Assembly (NCBI GenBank): GCA_028377305.1
Contig: JAONJW010000006.1
Span: 1-64,000 of the forward strand
DNA from: Prolixibacteraceae bacterium
GTDB lineage: Bacteria > Bacteroidota > Bacteroidia > Bacteroidales > Prolixibacteraceae
Reading direction: 5' to 3'
Length of the DNA stretch: 64,000 nucleotides
Shown: positions 19,128 through 29,025 of the stretch, in pieces
Layout: every line of letters begins with the position of its first letter
Numbering within the stretch: position 1 is the stretch's first letter
Position numbers and translations under genes: made by a program
Notes under the pieces: model-generated
What the model saw: only the letters and a program-made list of their open reading frames with translations
Databases searched by the model: none
What the model was told of the DNA's origin: nothing

Positions 19128-21176
19128 TTACTTAATCAATTGTACGCTTCGCTGAACAAATTCGTTAAGTGCTTTTCCTTTCAACATGTTGTTTGCTAAC
19201 AACGCAAGATCAACAAGTTGTTTCGCCAAAGCAGAGTCCTTACCGAAAGCTTGAAGCTTTTCACGACGATCACCTTCTAGTTTAGATAACGCGTTATTAA
19301 GATCCGTCATTTGGTCTTTCTCCTCTTGAGGTACCTCATCTTCTTTCTTGCCTTCTTTCAACTTATTAAGACTCTCTACCTCAGACTTTTTATTTTGTAT
19401 ATCTGAAGAAAATTTCTCTAGATCCTCTCCTAGTGTGTTGTCTTTTTGCTCTAACACCTGCTTTACTAATGGATGTGCAATGTTGACTACAAGGTTGTAG
19501 CTGTCTGGCATATCTCCATATATGTTCATTCCTGGTTGCATTGTAGACATATCCTTCATACGACGCATGAACTCGTTTTGAGTAATTACCATAGGCTGAG
19601 AAGCTTCTCCTAGATCTTCGAAATCGATCATGAAGTTTACTTCCTCAGATGGAGTCACCGCTTCAAAGATAGGGCTAAGTACAGTCTTTTCCTCAGAAGT
19701 AAGCTCTTGCTTATTTTCGTTCTCTTTCTCGATTAGTTTGTCCGCAACATTCGAGTCAACACGAACAAAACTCTTCTCTGGAAACTTCTGCTCTAATTGG
19801 TTTAACATTGGTGTTGCCAACATATCATCCATCAACAATACATCGTATCCCTTAGCTTTAGCTGCCTCGATGAATGAGTATTGCTCTGTTTGATCCGTAG
19901 CATACAGATAAACCATCTTATTGTTTTTATCTGTTTGATTCTCTTTGATTACATTCTCATACTCTTCCCATGTGAATGCTTTACCTTCAGTATTTTTCAA
20001 TAAGAAGAATTTCATCGCTCTATCATAGAACTTCTCCTCACTTAACATACCGTATGCAATGAAGATCTTCAAATCGTCCCACTTCGCTTCAAAATCATCA
20101 CGTTGATTCTTAAAGATTTCATGTAGGCGATCTGCTACCTTTTTTGTAATATGACTAGAGATCTTCTTTACATTAGAATCACTCTGTAGATAAGAACGAG
20201 AAACGTTCAATGGTATATCTGGAGAGTCAATCACTCCATGAAGCAGTGTCAAGAATTCAGGTACGATACCTTCAACATGATCAGTAACAAATACCTGATT
20301 ACAGTATAACTGAATCTTATTCTTTTGAATCTCTACGTTGTTTTTCAAACGTGGAAAGTAAAGAACTCCGGTCAAGTTAAATGGATAGTCCACATTTAAG
20401 TGAATATGGAACATTGGGTCATCACCTGTTGGGTAAAGTTGACGATAAAATTTACTATAATCTTCGTCTTTTAGATCCGCAGGTTTCTTTGTCCAAGCAG
20501 GATGTGTATCATTGATGATATTATCTTCTCCTGTTGACTCCTCTTTACCATCTTTCCACTCTTTCTTCTCTCCAAATACAATCTCGATTGGAAGGAACTT
20601 ACAGTATTTATTTAATAAGGCTTGAATACGTGCTTCTTCCAAGAACTCTTTAGATTCTTCGTTAATGTGCATGATTACATCCGTCCCCACTTCTGCACGT
20701 GTCGTATCTTCAATTGTGTATTCTGGTGATCCTGAACAGCTCCACTTAGAAGCAGTTGATCCCTCTTTGTGTGAAAGAGAAACAACTTCTACTTCTGTAG
20801 ATACCATGAAAGATGAATAGAAACCTAAACCAAAATGCCCAATGATTGCATTGGCATCATCTTTATATTTTTCTAGGAATTCGGTTGCTCCAGAGAAAGC
20901 GATCTGATTAAGATACTTATCCATCTCTTCTGCAGTAAGTCCGATACCATTATCTGATATAGTCAATGTTTGCGCTTCTTTGTCTATAGACACACGCACT
21001 TTAAGATTCTCTGTATTCCCATTATACTGTCCAACAGAAGCTAATGTTTTAAGTTTCTGTGTTGCATCGACAGCATTCGATACGATCTCTCTTAAAAAAA
21101 TATCATGATCCGAATATAAGAACTTCTTAATGATCGGAAATAAATTCTCGCTAGTAACCCCAATTTTTCCTTGCAT
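19128..21176 (-). CDS. htpG: Molecular chaperone HtpG (Hsp90 family)
   Basis: 682 residues. The N-terminal GHKL ATPase domain has the usual motifs: FLREIVSNAVDA (Asn/Glu for Mg-ATP), LTISDNGIGL, and GHFGLGFYSSFMV. The middle domain contains the catalytic-loop segment PLNVSRSYLQSD with its Arg. The C-terminal dimerisation part is longer than in E. coli because of a charged coiled-coil insertion around residues 585-640 (LEQKDNTLGEDLEKF onward, Lys/Glu-rich), a usual feature of Bacteroidota HtpG. It is cytoplasmic and helps refold proteins under stress. No heat-shock promoter can be named with confidence. Confidence 0.97.
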   Translation of the reverse strand: MQGKIGVTSENLFPIIKKFLYSDHDIFLREIVSNAVDATQKLKTLASVGQYNGNTENLKVRVSIDKEAQTLTISDNGIGLTAEEMDKYLNQIAFSGATEFLEKYKDDANAIIGHFGLGFYSSFMVSTEVEVVSLSHKEGSTASKWSCSGSPEYTIEDTTRAEVGTDVIMHINEESKEFLEEARIQALLNKYCKFLPIEIVFGEKKEWKDGKEESTGEDNIINDTHPAWTKKPADLKDEDYSKFYRQLYPTGDDPMFHIHLNVDYPFNLTGVLYFPRLKNNVEIQKNKIQLYCNQVFVTDHVEGIVPEFLTLLHGVIDSPDIPLNVSRSYLQSDSNVKKISSHITKKVADRLHEIFKNQRDDFEAKWDDLKIFIAYGMLSEEKFYDRAMKFFLLKNTEGKAFTWEEYENVIKENQTDKNNKMVYLYATDQTEQYSFIEAAKAKGYDVLLMDDMLATPMLNQLEQKFPEKSFVRVDSNVADKLIEKENENKQELTSEEKTVLSPIFEAVTPSEEVNFMIDFEDLGEASQPMVITQNEFMRRMKDMSTMQPGMNIYGDMPDSYNLVVNIAHPLVKQVLEQKDNTLGEDLEKFSSDIQNKKSEVESLNKLKEGKKEDEVPQEEKDQMTDLNNALSKLEGDRREKLQAFGKDSALAKQLVDLALLANNMLKGKALNEFVQRSVQLIK

Positions 21177-21281
21177 AATGCGAATAATATATAGTTATAC
21201 GATTTTTTTATTGTTAAAAACTCTGTATACTGATCAATCAAATGTTGTGCCAAACCTAAAACGCGACATATGGACGTAAAA

Positions 21282-21334
21282 AAAGTGTCAAAATATTCAC
21301 TATCTCAAAAGACAATGACATATTGACACTTTTA
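21282..21334. terminator. Stem-loop downstream of the PAP2 gene
   Basis: AAAAGTGTCAA (21282-21292) pairs with TTGACACTTTT (21324-21334). It lies in the gap between the PAP2 gene stop (21364, minus) and the htpG start, and so may end the PAP2 transcript. Confidence 0.6.
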
Positions 21335-21363
21335 TATATTTATGTTGATCGGTTAACCTGTCA

Positions 21364-22737
21364 TTACCATAGATAACCTGTCAGGGACAAACCAATACTC
21401 CATTGTTGCCAATCAAAATCTGACAGTTCATTAGGCTCTTTAGATGGGAAATTAGATTCCATCGTAAAGTCTGGCTGTGCAATAGCATAACGTGCGTATG
21501 CACCAATACCAAAATTGGAGCCTATCATACGATGTATCGACGCAGAAGAACTCAATGCAAAAGATGACCTAGGTGTCCATGTAACTGTTAGAGGAACACC
21601 ATCGACAATCTCATCTGGATTAAGAGAAGTGATCTTGCTTTTTGCAGCCATCCAATAACCTCCGAATAGATCTGCATCTACTCTCCAATAATCACCCATC
21701 ATACAGCTATAAACTGGACCAATCATCCCTGAAGCACTTCCCATCATCTCAGGACTAGCATTCAGCAGATCTTTTCTTGTATGAGTCCAAAATGAAGTCG
21801 CATTGATCTCTCCTCCAATACCCCAGTGAGGCGAAATAAAATATCCTGCCTTCATTCCAAACTCAACACCATGACTAGCATGTAACTCTGGTGAATTTAC
21901 ATCACTCAGATCGCCTAAAGGTAGCGTACGTCCAATATAAATCCTTGAAAAATGGGGTTTATCAGTACGATAACGTGTTGTCTTTCGATTCTCAATAGAG
22001 CGAGTCCCCTTATCTCCCATCATACATTGGGTTAATCCATATCCGGCTTCCGTACTCAAAATACCGATACCAGCACCAAACATCACATCTGAAACCCAAT
22101 GTTTATTATTTAATACACGGTATATTCCTGTAACTCCAGCCATGGCAAAACCCAACATACTATAAATCGGACTACGATACTCGCCATACTCTTTATGAAG
22201 GAAAGTAGCCATTGTAAATGCCATAGCTGTATGTCCAGAAGGAAATGCATTATTCGAAGATCCATCGGGACGAGGCTCCGCAACTGAATATTTCAAGATA
22301 TTCACCGTCGCACCCATGATTGCCAAGCTCATCCCCAAAGATAAGGATGCTCTAGTCACGGTATGTCGTCCTTTAATCCCAACAGCATTTAGTCCATAAA
22401 CGAGTACACCTGGGGCATACTGCATATAATCATCTAAGGGAAATGAATAACCATTAAGATATGTGTCTCTCAGATCCCTTATCTGCGTTCGCTGCGACCA
22501 CATATATCCTCCCATTGCCATCAATGATACTGGAATGACAATCTTATTATTTAAGAATTGAGGACAACAGTCATTTGTACTATAAGATAATGTATCTCGA
22601 GACTGCGCCACCGCACCCCAATTAAATACGGAAGGATAATCTTTCTTCTCATTCTTAGCTATTGCTGACGGCCCACTTATTACAGAGAGGATAAGTACAG
22701 CAACAACCAAAACATCCCTTAAGCTTATTTGGTTCAT
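21364..22737 (-). CDS. PAP2-family phosphatase with C-terminal outer-membrane-like domain
   Basis: About 457 residues from the ATG at 22737 (MNQISLRDVLVV, hydrophobic signal peptide); 22776 is the alternative start. The middle holds the full PAP2 signature: KYSVAEPRPDGS, then NNAFPSGHTAMAF, then YRVLNNKHWVSDVMFG, which supply the Lys/Arg, PSGH and Arg/His catalytic residues. Such enzymes remove phosphate from lipids such as phosphatidylglycerol phosphate, undecaprenyl pyrophosphate or lipid A. The last 180 residues alternate aromatic and polar residues (GVEFGMKAGYFISPHWGIGGE) and end in YLW, suggesting a small beta-barrel or OmpA-like barrel. The fusion would put the phosphatase on the periplasmic side at the outer membrane, which is inference. 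Confidence 0.85.
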   Translation of the reverse strand: MNQISLRDVLVVAVLILSVISGPSAIAKNEKKDYPSVFNWGAVAQSRDTLSYSTNDCCPQFLNNKIVIPVSLMAMGGYMWSQRTQIRDLRDTYLNGYSFPLDDYMQYAPGVLVYGLNAVGIKGRHTVTRASLSLGMSLAIMGATVNILKYSVAEPRPDGSSNNAFPSGHTAMAFTMATFLHKEYGEYRSPIYSMLGFAMAGVTGIYRVLNNKHWVSDVMFGAGIGILSTEAGYGLTQCMMGDKGTRSIENRKTTRYRTDKPHFSRIYIGRTLPLGDLSDVNSPELHASHGVEFGMKAGYFISPHWGIGGEINATSFWTHTRKDLLNASPEMMGSASGMIGPVYSCMMGDYWRVDADLFGGYWMAAKSKITSLNPDEIVDGVPLTVTWTPRSSFALSSSASIHRMIGSNFGIGAYARYAIAQPDFTMESNFPSKEPNELSDFDWQQWSIGLSLTGYLW

Positions 22738-22838
22738 TTTTCTATAAGTGATAGATAATACATAATAATATTTCACTTATAACGTCACCTTTTATTGTTT
22801 ATGTTAATTTATGCACAAACTTAAACATCTTTAACATA

Positions 22839-24332
22839 TTATCTGGTCTCCACAATCGAAACGCCATTGGGTGCACGATAAATTCGGACCGTACCTAAAT
22901 ACAATGGCGTTGATCGATTATTCGCATTATCTCTAGTCTGAAAATAGACTTTGTAGTTATTCCTGTTGGCATCCACCTCCCAATTAGTAGGATTTACATT
23001 TGTCCAATTCTTTATCATAACATAATTCATGGATATCAATCGCACCCAATAAGTTAAGTTCGGGGTAGGCGTAAAATTATCTGTCACAGACCGAAACATA
23101 TTGCGCAAGTTGAGTGGATTTGCCGCGACATCCGTATCACATTCATCAAAGAGTTTTTGGTTATGCGATGCTTTTAACCGAACCACTGGCCTTACCCTAT
23201 CTGTTATATTAAAGGTTAGGGTTGCAGTTCTTTGAAAATTAGCTCCATTAGCAAGAGTACGTGTTAATGTCACATTCTTTCTAATGGTACCACACTCATC
23301 GGCATTAAAATGAATCACTCTAGGGTTCGCTGTCACATTTTCACAAGCGCCATATGTCTCTGTGTTTAATACAAACCAGTCTACATCTAATCCTGTAGAA
23401 GAGACCATATTAAAATTCAGTGCCGGCAGGCTAATTTGCGGAGTAAGATTTTCTCTAGAGTAGTCATGACCACGCAAACGACCACGAGAGTCCACATTTC
23501 TTCTTCCATTACCAGGAACGCCATCGTTATCAGGATCTGGATATCCAGCCTCTATCACATCATTACAATTATTATTATCGGAGTCATTATCTAACCTATC
23601 AGGCAGACCGTCTCCATCGGTATCACACTCTCTAAAGAATTTAATCCCATCAATAAAGTTACCCACGGTATTGTTACCATTAGCCGTTCGTATGGACTCA
23701 AACCCTAGTTGAATATGTGAAACATTATTAGGAACCTGATAAGTCCCTTCATATAAGACCCACGCATTATTATTGGTCTCCACAGCCCTTTGAATGTCTC
23801 TTGAAGGAAGACGTCCTAGAGCTGGGCGACGGGGATCTCTTTCTGCATGAATATAAATATTCATTTTATCCCGACCATCACGACCTCGATGAGCAACCTG
23901 CCATGTTAATAGCTCACCTGGGTTAACCTTAAATATCTGGAATAGTCTAGAACTTTGATTTGCATTTAGCTCAGCAAACACCTCTCCATCAAAGGCTGGG
24001 ACACGATTGTAACCGTCATCCCATAACTCAATTTTCTTATCACTAGCTGTCGTACGCCAATGATATTTAGCTTCATTTTCTGTAATAGGAATCCAAGAAC
24101 CTTGATTAATATCTGGTAAATAAGTTTCAAAGCCTCCATTCTTGAAAGTTTCCAAACCACACATATCTTCGAATTCATCTAAGATACCGTCGTTGTCATC
24201 GTCTAAGTCAATGGAGTTAATAACTCCGTCGTTATCGTAATCCTGTGATCCGGCCACCTGTGCCAATACAACAGAAGTACAACAAAGAATGTAAAATGTA
24301 AAGAGTAGTAAGATAGTAGTTTTACGATTCAT
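22839..24332 (-). CDS. Secreted protein with thrombospondin type 3 calcium repeats (paralogue 1)
   Basis: 497 residues with a signal peptide (FTFYILCCTSVVLAQ). Directly after it come Asp-rich TSP3-like repeats (DYDNDGVINSIDLDDDNDG). A beta-sandwich-like module of about 150 residues follows (SSRLFQIFKVNPGELLTW). A second Asp-rich segment is near residue 235 (CDTDGDGLPDRLDNDSDNN), and there are beta-rich tail domains. These repeats bind calcium. No T9SS sorting domain or enzyme motif is seen. The neighbour at 24429 has the same layout and shared phrases (GNFIDGI/GNFIDDV, SSRLFQ), so the two are duplicates. Its role is unknown, and an extracellular structural or adhesive protein is most likely. 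Confidence 0.78.
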   Translation of the reverse strand: MNRKTTILLLFTFYILCCTSVVLAQVAGSQDYDNDGVINSIDLDDDNDGILDEFEDMCGLETFKNGGFETYLPDINQGSWIPITENEAKYHWRTTASDKKIELWDDGYNRVPAFDGEVFAELNANQSSRLFQIFKVNPGELLTWQVAHRGRDGRDKMNIYIHAERDPRRPALGRLPSRDIQRAVETNNNAWVLYEGTYQVPNNVSHIQLGFESIRTANGNNTVGNFIDGIKFFRECDTDGDGLPDRLDNDSDNNNCNDVIEAGYPDPDNDGVPGNGRRNVDSRGRLRGHDYSRENLTPQISLPALNFNMVSSTGLDVDWFVLNTETYGACENVTANPRVIHFNADECGTIRKNVTLTRTLANGANFQRTATLTFNITDRVRPVVRLKASHNQKLFDECDTDVAANPLNLRNMFRSVTDNFTPTPNLTYWVRLISMNYVMIKNWTNVNPTNWEVDANRNNYKVYFQTRDNANNRSTPLYLGTVRIYRAPNGVSIVETR

Positions 24333-24428
24333 CGTATTAATATTTCATATAGGACATAATACCACAAAAATAATAATTTACATAATTAATATAACACAAT
24401 TTATCAAACAAATGTATACAACTACTAT

Positions 24429-26018
24429 TTATTTCCAATGTATCGTTAGTGGTTTGATCTGTGGAATAATATGAAACCAACAAATCTTACGATACTCCGT
24501 ACTATTATTATTGGCATCTACATATCTAATACAAAATTCATAGTCCTTATTTATATCTCTCGCTTCAATTTTCAGATGGAACACTCCGTCAGAGCCCACT
24601 TTGAATATTTGTTCTACACCACTACTTTTCTCAACAACAAGCAATACGGGGGTCAATTGCCACATTTCTCCACAGTTATCCTCCAAATCAATGATAAAAT
24701 CAGCTGGATTTATATCCAAACGTTGTCCAATTTCATGGCACAATTCAATCTTGCTATAGTTTAACACATTAAATGAAGGGGGTTCGCAATCGGATAGTAA
24801 TACTGAAATATTAAACGGAACAGAAAACTTCCTCCCATTTGGCAACACCCTTGAAACAACCACCTCCTGAATGGCATAATTGCCACATTGGGATGTAAGA
24901 AAATCAAAACGAGATATCGAATCTGGGGTAAATTGATAATCATCACAATGAAGTGCAGAATATGTAAAAAGATCTTTTATCGCAACCTTACTAACACAGT
25001 CCAAGATAACATTATTCGTTATTATCCATCGAGGCTTTAGCCTATTTCTTGAATAGTCAATAATACTTTGACCATAGCGACGATCTTCCACTTGTAAACG
25101 ACCATACGAATCAACTTTAACAGGAACCCGACTCCCTGGAACGCCATCATTATTAAAATCATCAAACCCAAGCTCTGCACAATCCCAGCAACCATCACCA
25201 TCAGCATCTCGATCTAGTCGATCCGGATATCCATCATCATCAGAATCTGGTACACGATAAAAAGCAACATCATCGATAAAATTACCTACCGAAGCATCTC
25301 CTGAAGCAGTGGATTTTGCCATAAAACCAAGTTGGACATACATTACATTCTTAGGCACACGATAATAGCCCGTATAGGTTTCCCATTTTCTCATCGACGA
25401 GCTAACTGTTCTTATTGGTGACACTCCAGGATCATCTTCCCGATTAGGACTATTCGGCTCATCAGGGAAGATATAGATGTCCATCACATCTTTCCCTGTC
25501 GCTCTACGATGGTATCTCCGAGCACGATGAGAAACCCTATAATATATAAGTTCTCCAGCCTTTACTTTAAAAACCTGAAATAACCTAGATGAACTATTGG
25601 CATTCAACTCAACAAAATTGTTACCTTCATAAGATCTCACACCATTATATCCACTCCCCCAGACCTCAATATCTTTTTTGCTATCTGTCGTTTGCCACCC
25701 AAAGCCGCCATCTTGATTTCCCACATGGATCAACTTGAATCTCTTGATCGCAACCGGATAACTCTCAAACCCTCCATTGTTAAACGTCTTGATCTCCTCA
25801 TATGATTCATACTCATCTAAGATCCCATCATTATCATCATCTAGATCCTTTGAATTAACCACACCATCATTATCGAAGTCGTCTGCATCTCTACAATTTT
25901 CACATACAATAGTATCAGGTCGTATTTTATAACTTCCTTCAATATTACCAAAAACACTCCTGTACAGGCACAACAGAAGAATAAGAAGTAGAACTCTTGT
26001 AAGGGAATTGCATTGCAT
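24429..26018 (-). CDS. Secreted protein with thrombospondin type 3 calcium repeats (paralogue 2)
   Basis: 529 residues. The signal peptide is MQCNSLTRVLLLILLLCL, with cleavage near VFG. The TSP3-type segment DDFDNDGVVNSKDLDDDN lies near residue 45, and the beta module SSSRLFQVFKVKAGELIYY matches paralogue 1. A second calcium segment, PDSDDDGYPDRLDRDADGD, precedes the C-terminal half, which has more Cys residues than paralogue 1 and may be disulphide-stabilised. The 96-base gap upstream of paralogue 1 has no terminator, so both could be on one transcript. Function unknown. Confidence 0.76.
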   Translation of the reverse strand: MQCNSLTRVLLLILLLCLYRSVFGNIEGSYKIRPDTIVCENCRDADDFDNDGVVNSKDLDDDNDGILDEYESYEEIKTFNNGGFESYPVAIKRFKLIHVGNQDGGFGWQTTDSKKDIEVWGSGYNGVRSYEGNNFVELNANSSSRLFQVFKVKAGELIYYRVSHRARRYHRRATGKDVMDIYIFPDEPNSPNREDDPGVSPIRTVSSSMRKWETYTGYYRVPKNVMYVQLGFMAKSTASGDASVGNFIDDVAFYRVPDSDDDGYPDRLDRDADGDGCWDCAELGFDDFNNDGVPGSRVPVKVDSYGRLQVEDRRYGQSIIDYSRNRLKPRWIITNNVILDCVSKVAIKDLFTYSALHCDDYQFTPDSISRFDFLTSQCGNYAIQEVVVSRVLPNGRKFSVPFNISVLLSDCEPPSFNVLNYSKIELCHEIGQRLDINPADFIIDLEDNCGEMWQLTPVLLVVEKSSGVEQIFKVGSDGVFHLKIEARDINKDYEFCIRYVDANNNSTEYRKICWFHIIPQIKPLTIHWK

Positions 26019-26328
26019 AGCTAAGTTTTTTAATTGCGTCTCTCACTAATTTAGCAATTAAATCACTCAAACACAACAACTAAACATTCAGAACAATCAT
26101 ATTCCAATACATTATAATTTTAGACCCAACGGATCAACATCTTCCCCTTTTAATGATATCCTTTTAGCAACCACCTCTTTTAACACGCAACTTAAATTTG
26201 CTTATTTCTATCCATGGAAGGAAGTTATTCAAACCTTCGACATTAAGAATTTTGTAAACCTCTACGATATTCAAATTGGGAATAATCCCTCCTCTTATTT
26301 GAGAAATTATCCTATCAATGGTATAAAA

Positions 26329-26367
26329 AAAGATCTCTTCCATCATCAAAAGATAGAAGAGATCTTT
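26329..26367 (-). terminator. Terminator of ribH
   Basis: Perfect 12-base stem AAAGATCTCTTC (26329-26340) / GAAGAGATCTTT (26356-26367), followed on the minus strand by a T-run. Confidence 0.82.
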
Positions 26368-26411
26368 ATAGGTGAGACCACAAGCCTCACTCAATATATT
26401 TACGAGATAAG

Positions 26412-26894
26412 TTAAAACTGTCTTTTCAAGTCAACCATTTTAATCGCAGCAACAGCTGCTTCATCTCCTTTATTACCTAGTTTACCTCCTGAACGATCTA
26501 AGCTCTGCTGTTCGTTATTATCAGTCAATACACAAAAGATAAAAGGCTTATTATATTTTAAGTTTAACTCTGTCGTTCCTTGGGTTGCACCATCACACAC
26601 AAAATCGAAGTGACGTGTCTGTCCTTGAATCACACACCCGATCAATACTATTGCATCTACATCAGTATATTCAGCCATCCATTGACCTCCCAAAGGCAAT
26701 TCGAAAGTTCCAGGCACATGCTTTACAAGCACATCTTCGTCTGCAACACCGTGCTTCATCAACGTATCTTTCGCACCTTGTGCCATATTTCCGGTGATAT
26801 GGTAGTTCCATTCGGCTACCACTAGCCCTATTTTCATCCCTTTTGCAGATGGTACTGCATCAAAATCGTACTCTGATAAGTTTTTTGTAGCCAT
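26412..26894 (-). CDS. ribH: 6,7-dimethyl-8-ribityllumazine synthase
   Basis: 160 residues, the normal family size. It joins 5-amino-6-ribitylaminouracil with dihydroxybutanone phosphate to give the riboflavin precursor lumazine, and usually assembles into large cytoplasmic particles. Family features include the substrate-binding segment VPGTFELPLG, the IGCVIQGQTRHFDFVCDG stretch with the catalytic His, and the conserved GVLTDNNEQQ-like region, here FCVLTDNNEQQSLDRSG. The other riboflavin gene seen, ribBA, is 23 kb away. ribH follows the TPR gene on the same strand, but a terminator separates them. Confidence 0.96.
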   Translation of the reverse strand: MATKNLSEYDFDAVPSAKGMKIGLVVAEWNYHITGNMAQGAKDTLMKHGVADEDVLVKHVPGTFELPLGGQWMAEYTDVDAIVLIGCVIQGQTRHFDFVCDGATQGTTELNLKYNKPFIFCVLTDNNEQQSLDRSGGKLGNKGDEAAVAAIKMVDLKRQF

Positions 26895-26928
26895 GACAAT
26901 TAATAATAGTGATATACAAAAATAAAAA

Positions 26929-26952
26929 AAATCCTTCCGAAGGGAAGGATTT
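26929..26952 (-). terminator. Terminator between the TPR gene and ribH
   Basis: AAATCCTTCC (26929-26938) pairs with GGAAGGATTT (26943-26952) around a four-base loop, with T-runs on both strands. Confidence 0.8.
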
Positions 26953-26981
26953 TTTCTATTTAAAAGAGAGTTAAATCTCTA

Positions 26982-27665
26982 TTATTTCAAACGCTCGATG
27001 TACTTATTCACTAAACGAGCCTCGTTACTCTTAGGATAATCTTTTTTGATGATCTCTAGATACTTAACTGCGTTAGTTTTGTCTCCTGCTATTTCACTAA
27101 GCTTTGCCGCTTTGAAAAGATAACGTGGAGTAGTCATTTCATTCTTAATACTATTGGCTGCCATTACATACATCTCAATAGCTTTATCTGTATTATCCAT
27201 TTGAGCATATGCATCTCCTTGTGCTCCAATAGAGATAGGCTTAAGCATACGATCATCAGTAGAGAAATCTGACAAATACTTAATAGCATCTTCATTTTTA
27301 CCTAGGTGTAGGTAAGAGATACCTGCATAATAGTTCGCCATGTTTGCTGTAGGTGTTCCACTATAGCTTTCAATGATATCAAGGAATCCACTGTTACCAC
27401 TACCATCACCATTCAATGCTAGATCGAATGAGTCACGGTCAAAGTTATTCTGTGCTACAAATACCTCAACACGTGCTCTCTCTTCACGAGGTGCTTTATA
27501 GTATTTGAAATATCCGATAATCACTACAGCAAGAATGAATAGGGCTCCAAAGCCAATAGTCAATTTCTTGCTATTCTTTTCCATAAAAACCTCTGCAGAG
27601 TTTAGGCTCTCTTCAATCTCGTGGAATTTTTCGTCCACTTGATCCGTTTGATCGTGCTTGCTCAT
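26982..27665 (-). CDS. Inner-membrane-anchored tetratricopeptide repeat protein
   Basis: 227 residues. A short acidic cytoplasmic N-terminus is followed by one transmembrane segment (about 35-55, LTIGFGALFILAVVIIGYF). A periplasmic helical domain with TPR-like repeats comes next (YYAGISYLHLGKNEDAIKYL, then QGDAYAQMDNTDKAIEMY). The layout resembles the YfgM/ancillary SecYEG family and Bacteroidota tol-pal-type TPR proteins. It probably acts as a periplasmic scaffold or chaperone aid. It is divergent from recF, with about 240 bases between them. Confidence 0.85.
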   Translation of the reverse strand: MSKHDQTDQVDEKFHEIEESLNSAEVFMEKNSKKLTIGFGALFILAVVIIGYFKYYKAPREERARVEVFVAQNNFDRDSFDLALNGDGSGNSGFLDIIESYSGTPTANMANYYAGISYLHLGKNEDAIKYLSDFSTDDRMLKPISIGAQGDAYAQMDNTDKAIEMYVMAANSIKNEMTTPRYLFKAAKLSEIAGDKTNAVKYLEIIKKDYPKSNEARLVNKYIERLK

Positions 27666-27855
27666 ATTGTATTATATTATTCGATTTTTCGTTTACCTAC
27701 TTTTTTATTATAGAGACAAAAATAATTTTTTTTCGATAAAAAACATCTTTATTTCAATGTGATTATCCCTATAACAGCATGTTTTTTGAATAAAAAAATG
27801 AATCTTACCATTCAAATAATGCCATTAACTTTAGGTTCTACAGCTATAAAATTAA

Positions 27856-27863
27856 TACTTTTG
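27856..27863 (+). promoter_or_regulatory. Candidate -7 promoter box of recF
   Basis: TACTTTTG matches the Bacteroidota TAnnTTTG consensus about 47 bases before the recF start. No clear -33 element is assigned. Confidence 0.45.
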
Positions 27864-27909
27864 TTTCCAATAATGCAAGTAAAAATCGGAAATAAGGACC
27901 AGACACCCC

Positions 27910-29025
27910 ATGCATCTAAAGAATCTTTCTGTGATTAACTACAAGAATATCGGTCAAACCGATTTGAATTTCTCTGCTAAATTCAACTGTTTCATTGGGA
28001 ACAATGGGATGGGTAAGACCAATATATTGGATACAATATACTACCTATCTTTTTGTAAGAGCTACTTCTCTAGCTCTGACAAACAGAACGTAAAGCACAA
28101 CGAAGCTTTCTTTATGCTACAAGGAGCATACGATCGTAATGGCGAAGAAGAGGTTCTTTACTGCGGATACAAATCTGGACAAAAGAAAAAGTTCAAAAGA
28201 GACGACAAAGAGTACCAAAAACTTTCAGAACATATTGGTCTTTTCCCATTGGTGATCATATCTCCTTCCGACCAAACCTTGATTCAAGGAGGTAGTGAAG
28301 CACGTAGAAAGTTCATGGATGGAGTAATCTCTCAATACAACAAAGCATTTCTTCAAGATCTAATTGCTTATAATCGCATACTACTCCAACGTAATCAACT
28401 TTTGAAGCAGTTTGCCAACGAGCGTTATTTCGATGAAGAGACCCTGATAATCTACGACCAACAGCTTATGCACTATGGGTCTCGTATCTACGAAGCCAGA
28501 GCAAGTTTCATCGACACTTTTCTTCCGATCTTCCAACAACATTATCAATTTATATGTAAAGGGCAAGAACAAGTCGGGTTGAACTATAAGTCATCGATGC
28601 ACGATACACCATACGACCAACTACTTAAAGATAGCCGTCAAAAAGATCTAGCCATGGGCTACACTACTGTAGGACCACACAAAGACGACCTTGAATTAAA
28701 ACTGGGCGACTATCTAATGAAAAAGATTGGTTCCCAAGGACAAAACAAGAGTTATCTGATATCTCTCAAGTTTGCCCAGTTCGACTTTATGAAACATTTA
28801 AGTCAAGCAACACCTATCTTGGTTTTGGATGATATTTTTGATAAATTAGATGCGCAACGTGTAGAGCAGATCATTGACTTGGTATCCAAAGCTGAATTTG
28901 GACAAATATTTATCTCCGACACCAATCGTGAACATATCGACCAAATATTTCAGCGTAAAGGTGCTGATTACAAAATATTCCAATTGAACCAAGGAGAAGT
29001 ATACGAAATAGATCCTAAAGCATGA
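27910..29025 (+). CDS. recF: DNA replication and repair protein RecF
   Basis: 371 residues. RecF is an SMC-like ATPase that loads RecA at gaps with RecO and RecR. The Walker A motif is GNNGMGKTN (about 31-39), the ABC signature-like region is around YTTVGPHKDDLEL, and the Walker B is ILVLDDIFDKLDAQR. The length is normal. The stop overlaps the start of the next gene (DUF721) by four bases, the usual recF-DUF721 arrangement in Bacteroidota. Confidence 0.96.
   Translation: MHLKNLSVINYKNIGQTDLNFSAKFNCFIGNNGMGKTNILDTIYYLSFCKSYFSSSDKQNVKHNEAFFMLQGAYDRNGEEEVLYCGYKSGQKKKFKRDDKEYQKLSEHIGLFPLVIISPSDQTLIQGGSEARRKFMDGVISQYNKAFLQDLIAYNRILLQRNQLLKQFANERYFDEETLIIYDQQLMHYGSRIYEARASFIDTFLPIFQQHYQFICKGQEQVGLNYKSSMHDTPYDQLLKDSRQKDLAMGYTTVGPHKDDLELKLGDYLMKKIGSQGQNKSYLISLKFAQFDFMKHLSQATPILVLDDIFDKLDAQRVEQIIDLVSKAEFGQIFISDTNREHIDQIFQRKGADYKIFQLNQGEVYEIDPKA

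Noticed and set aside
26164-26394. A 76-codon minus-strand frame just after ribH
   Set aside because: It runs straight through the strong ribH terminator and has no recognisable features.
26412-26894. FMN riboswitch before ribH or ribBA
   Set aside because: I looked upstream of both genes and saw no conserved multi-stem leader of sufficient length.
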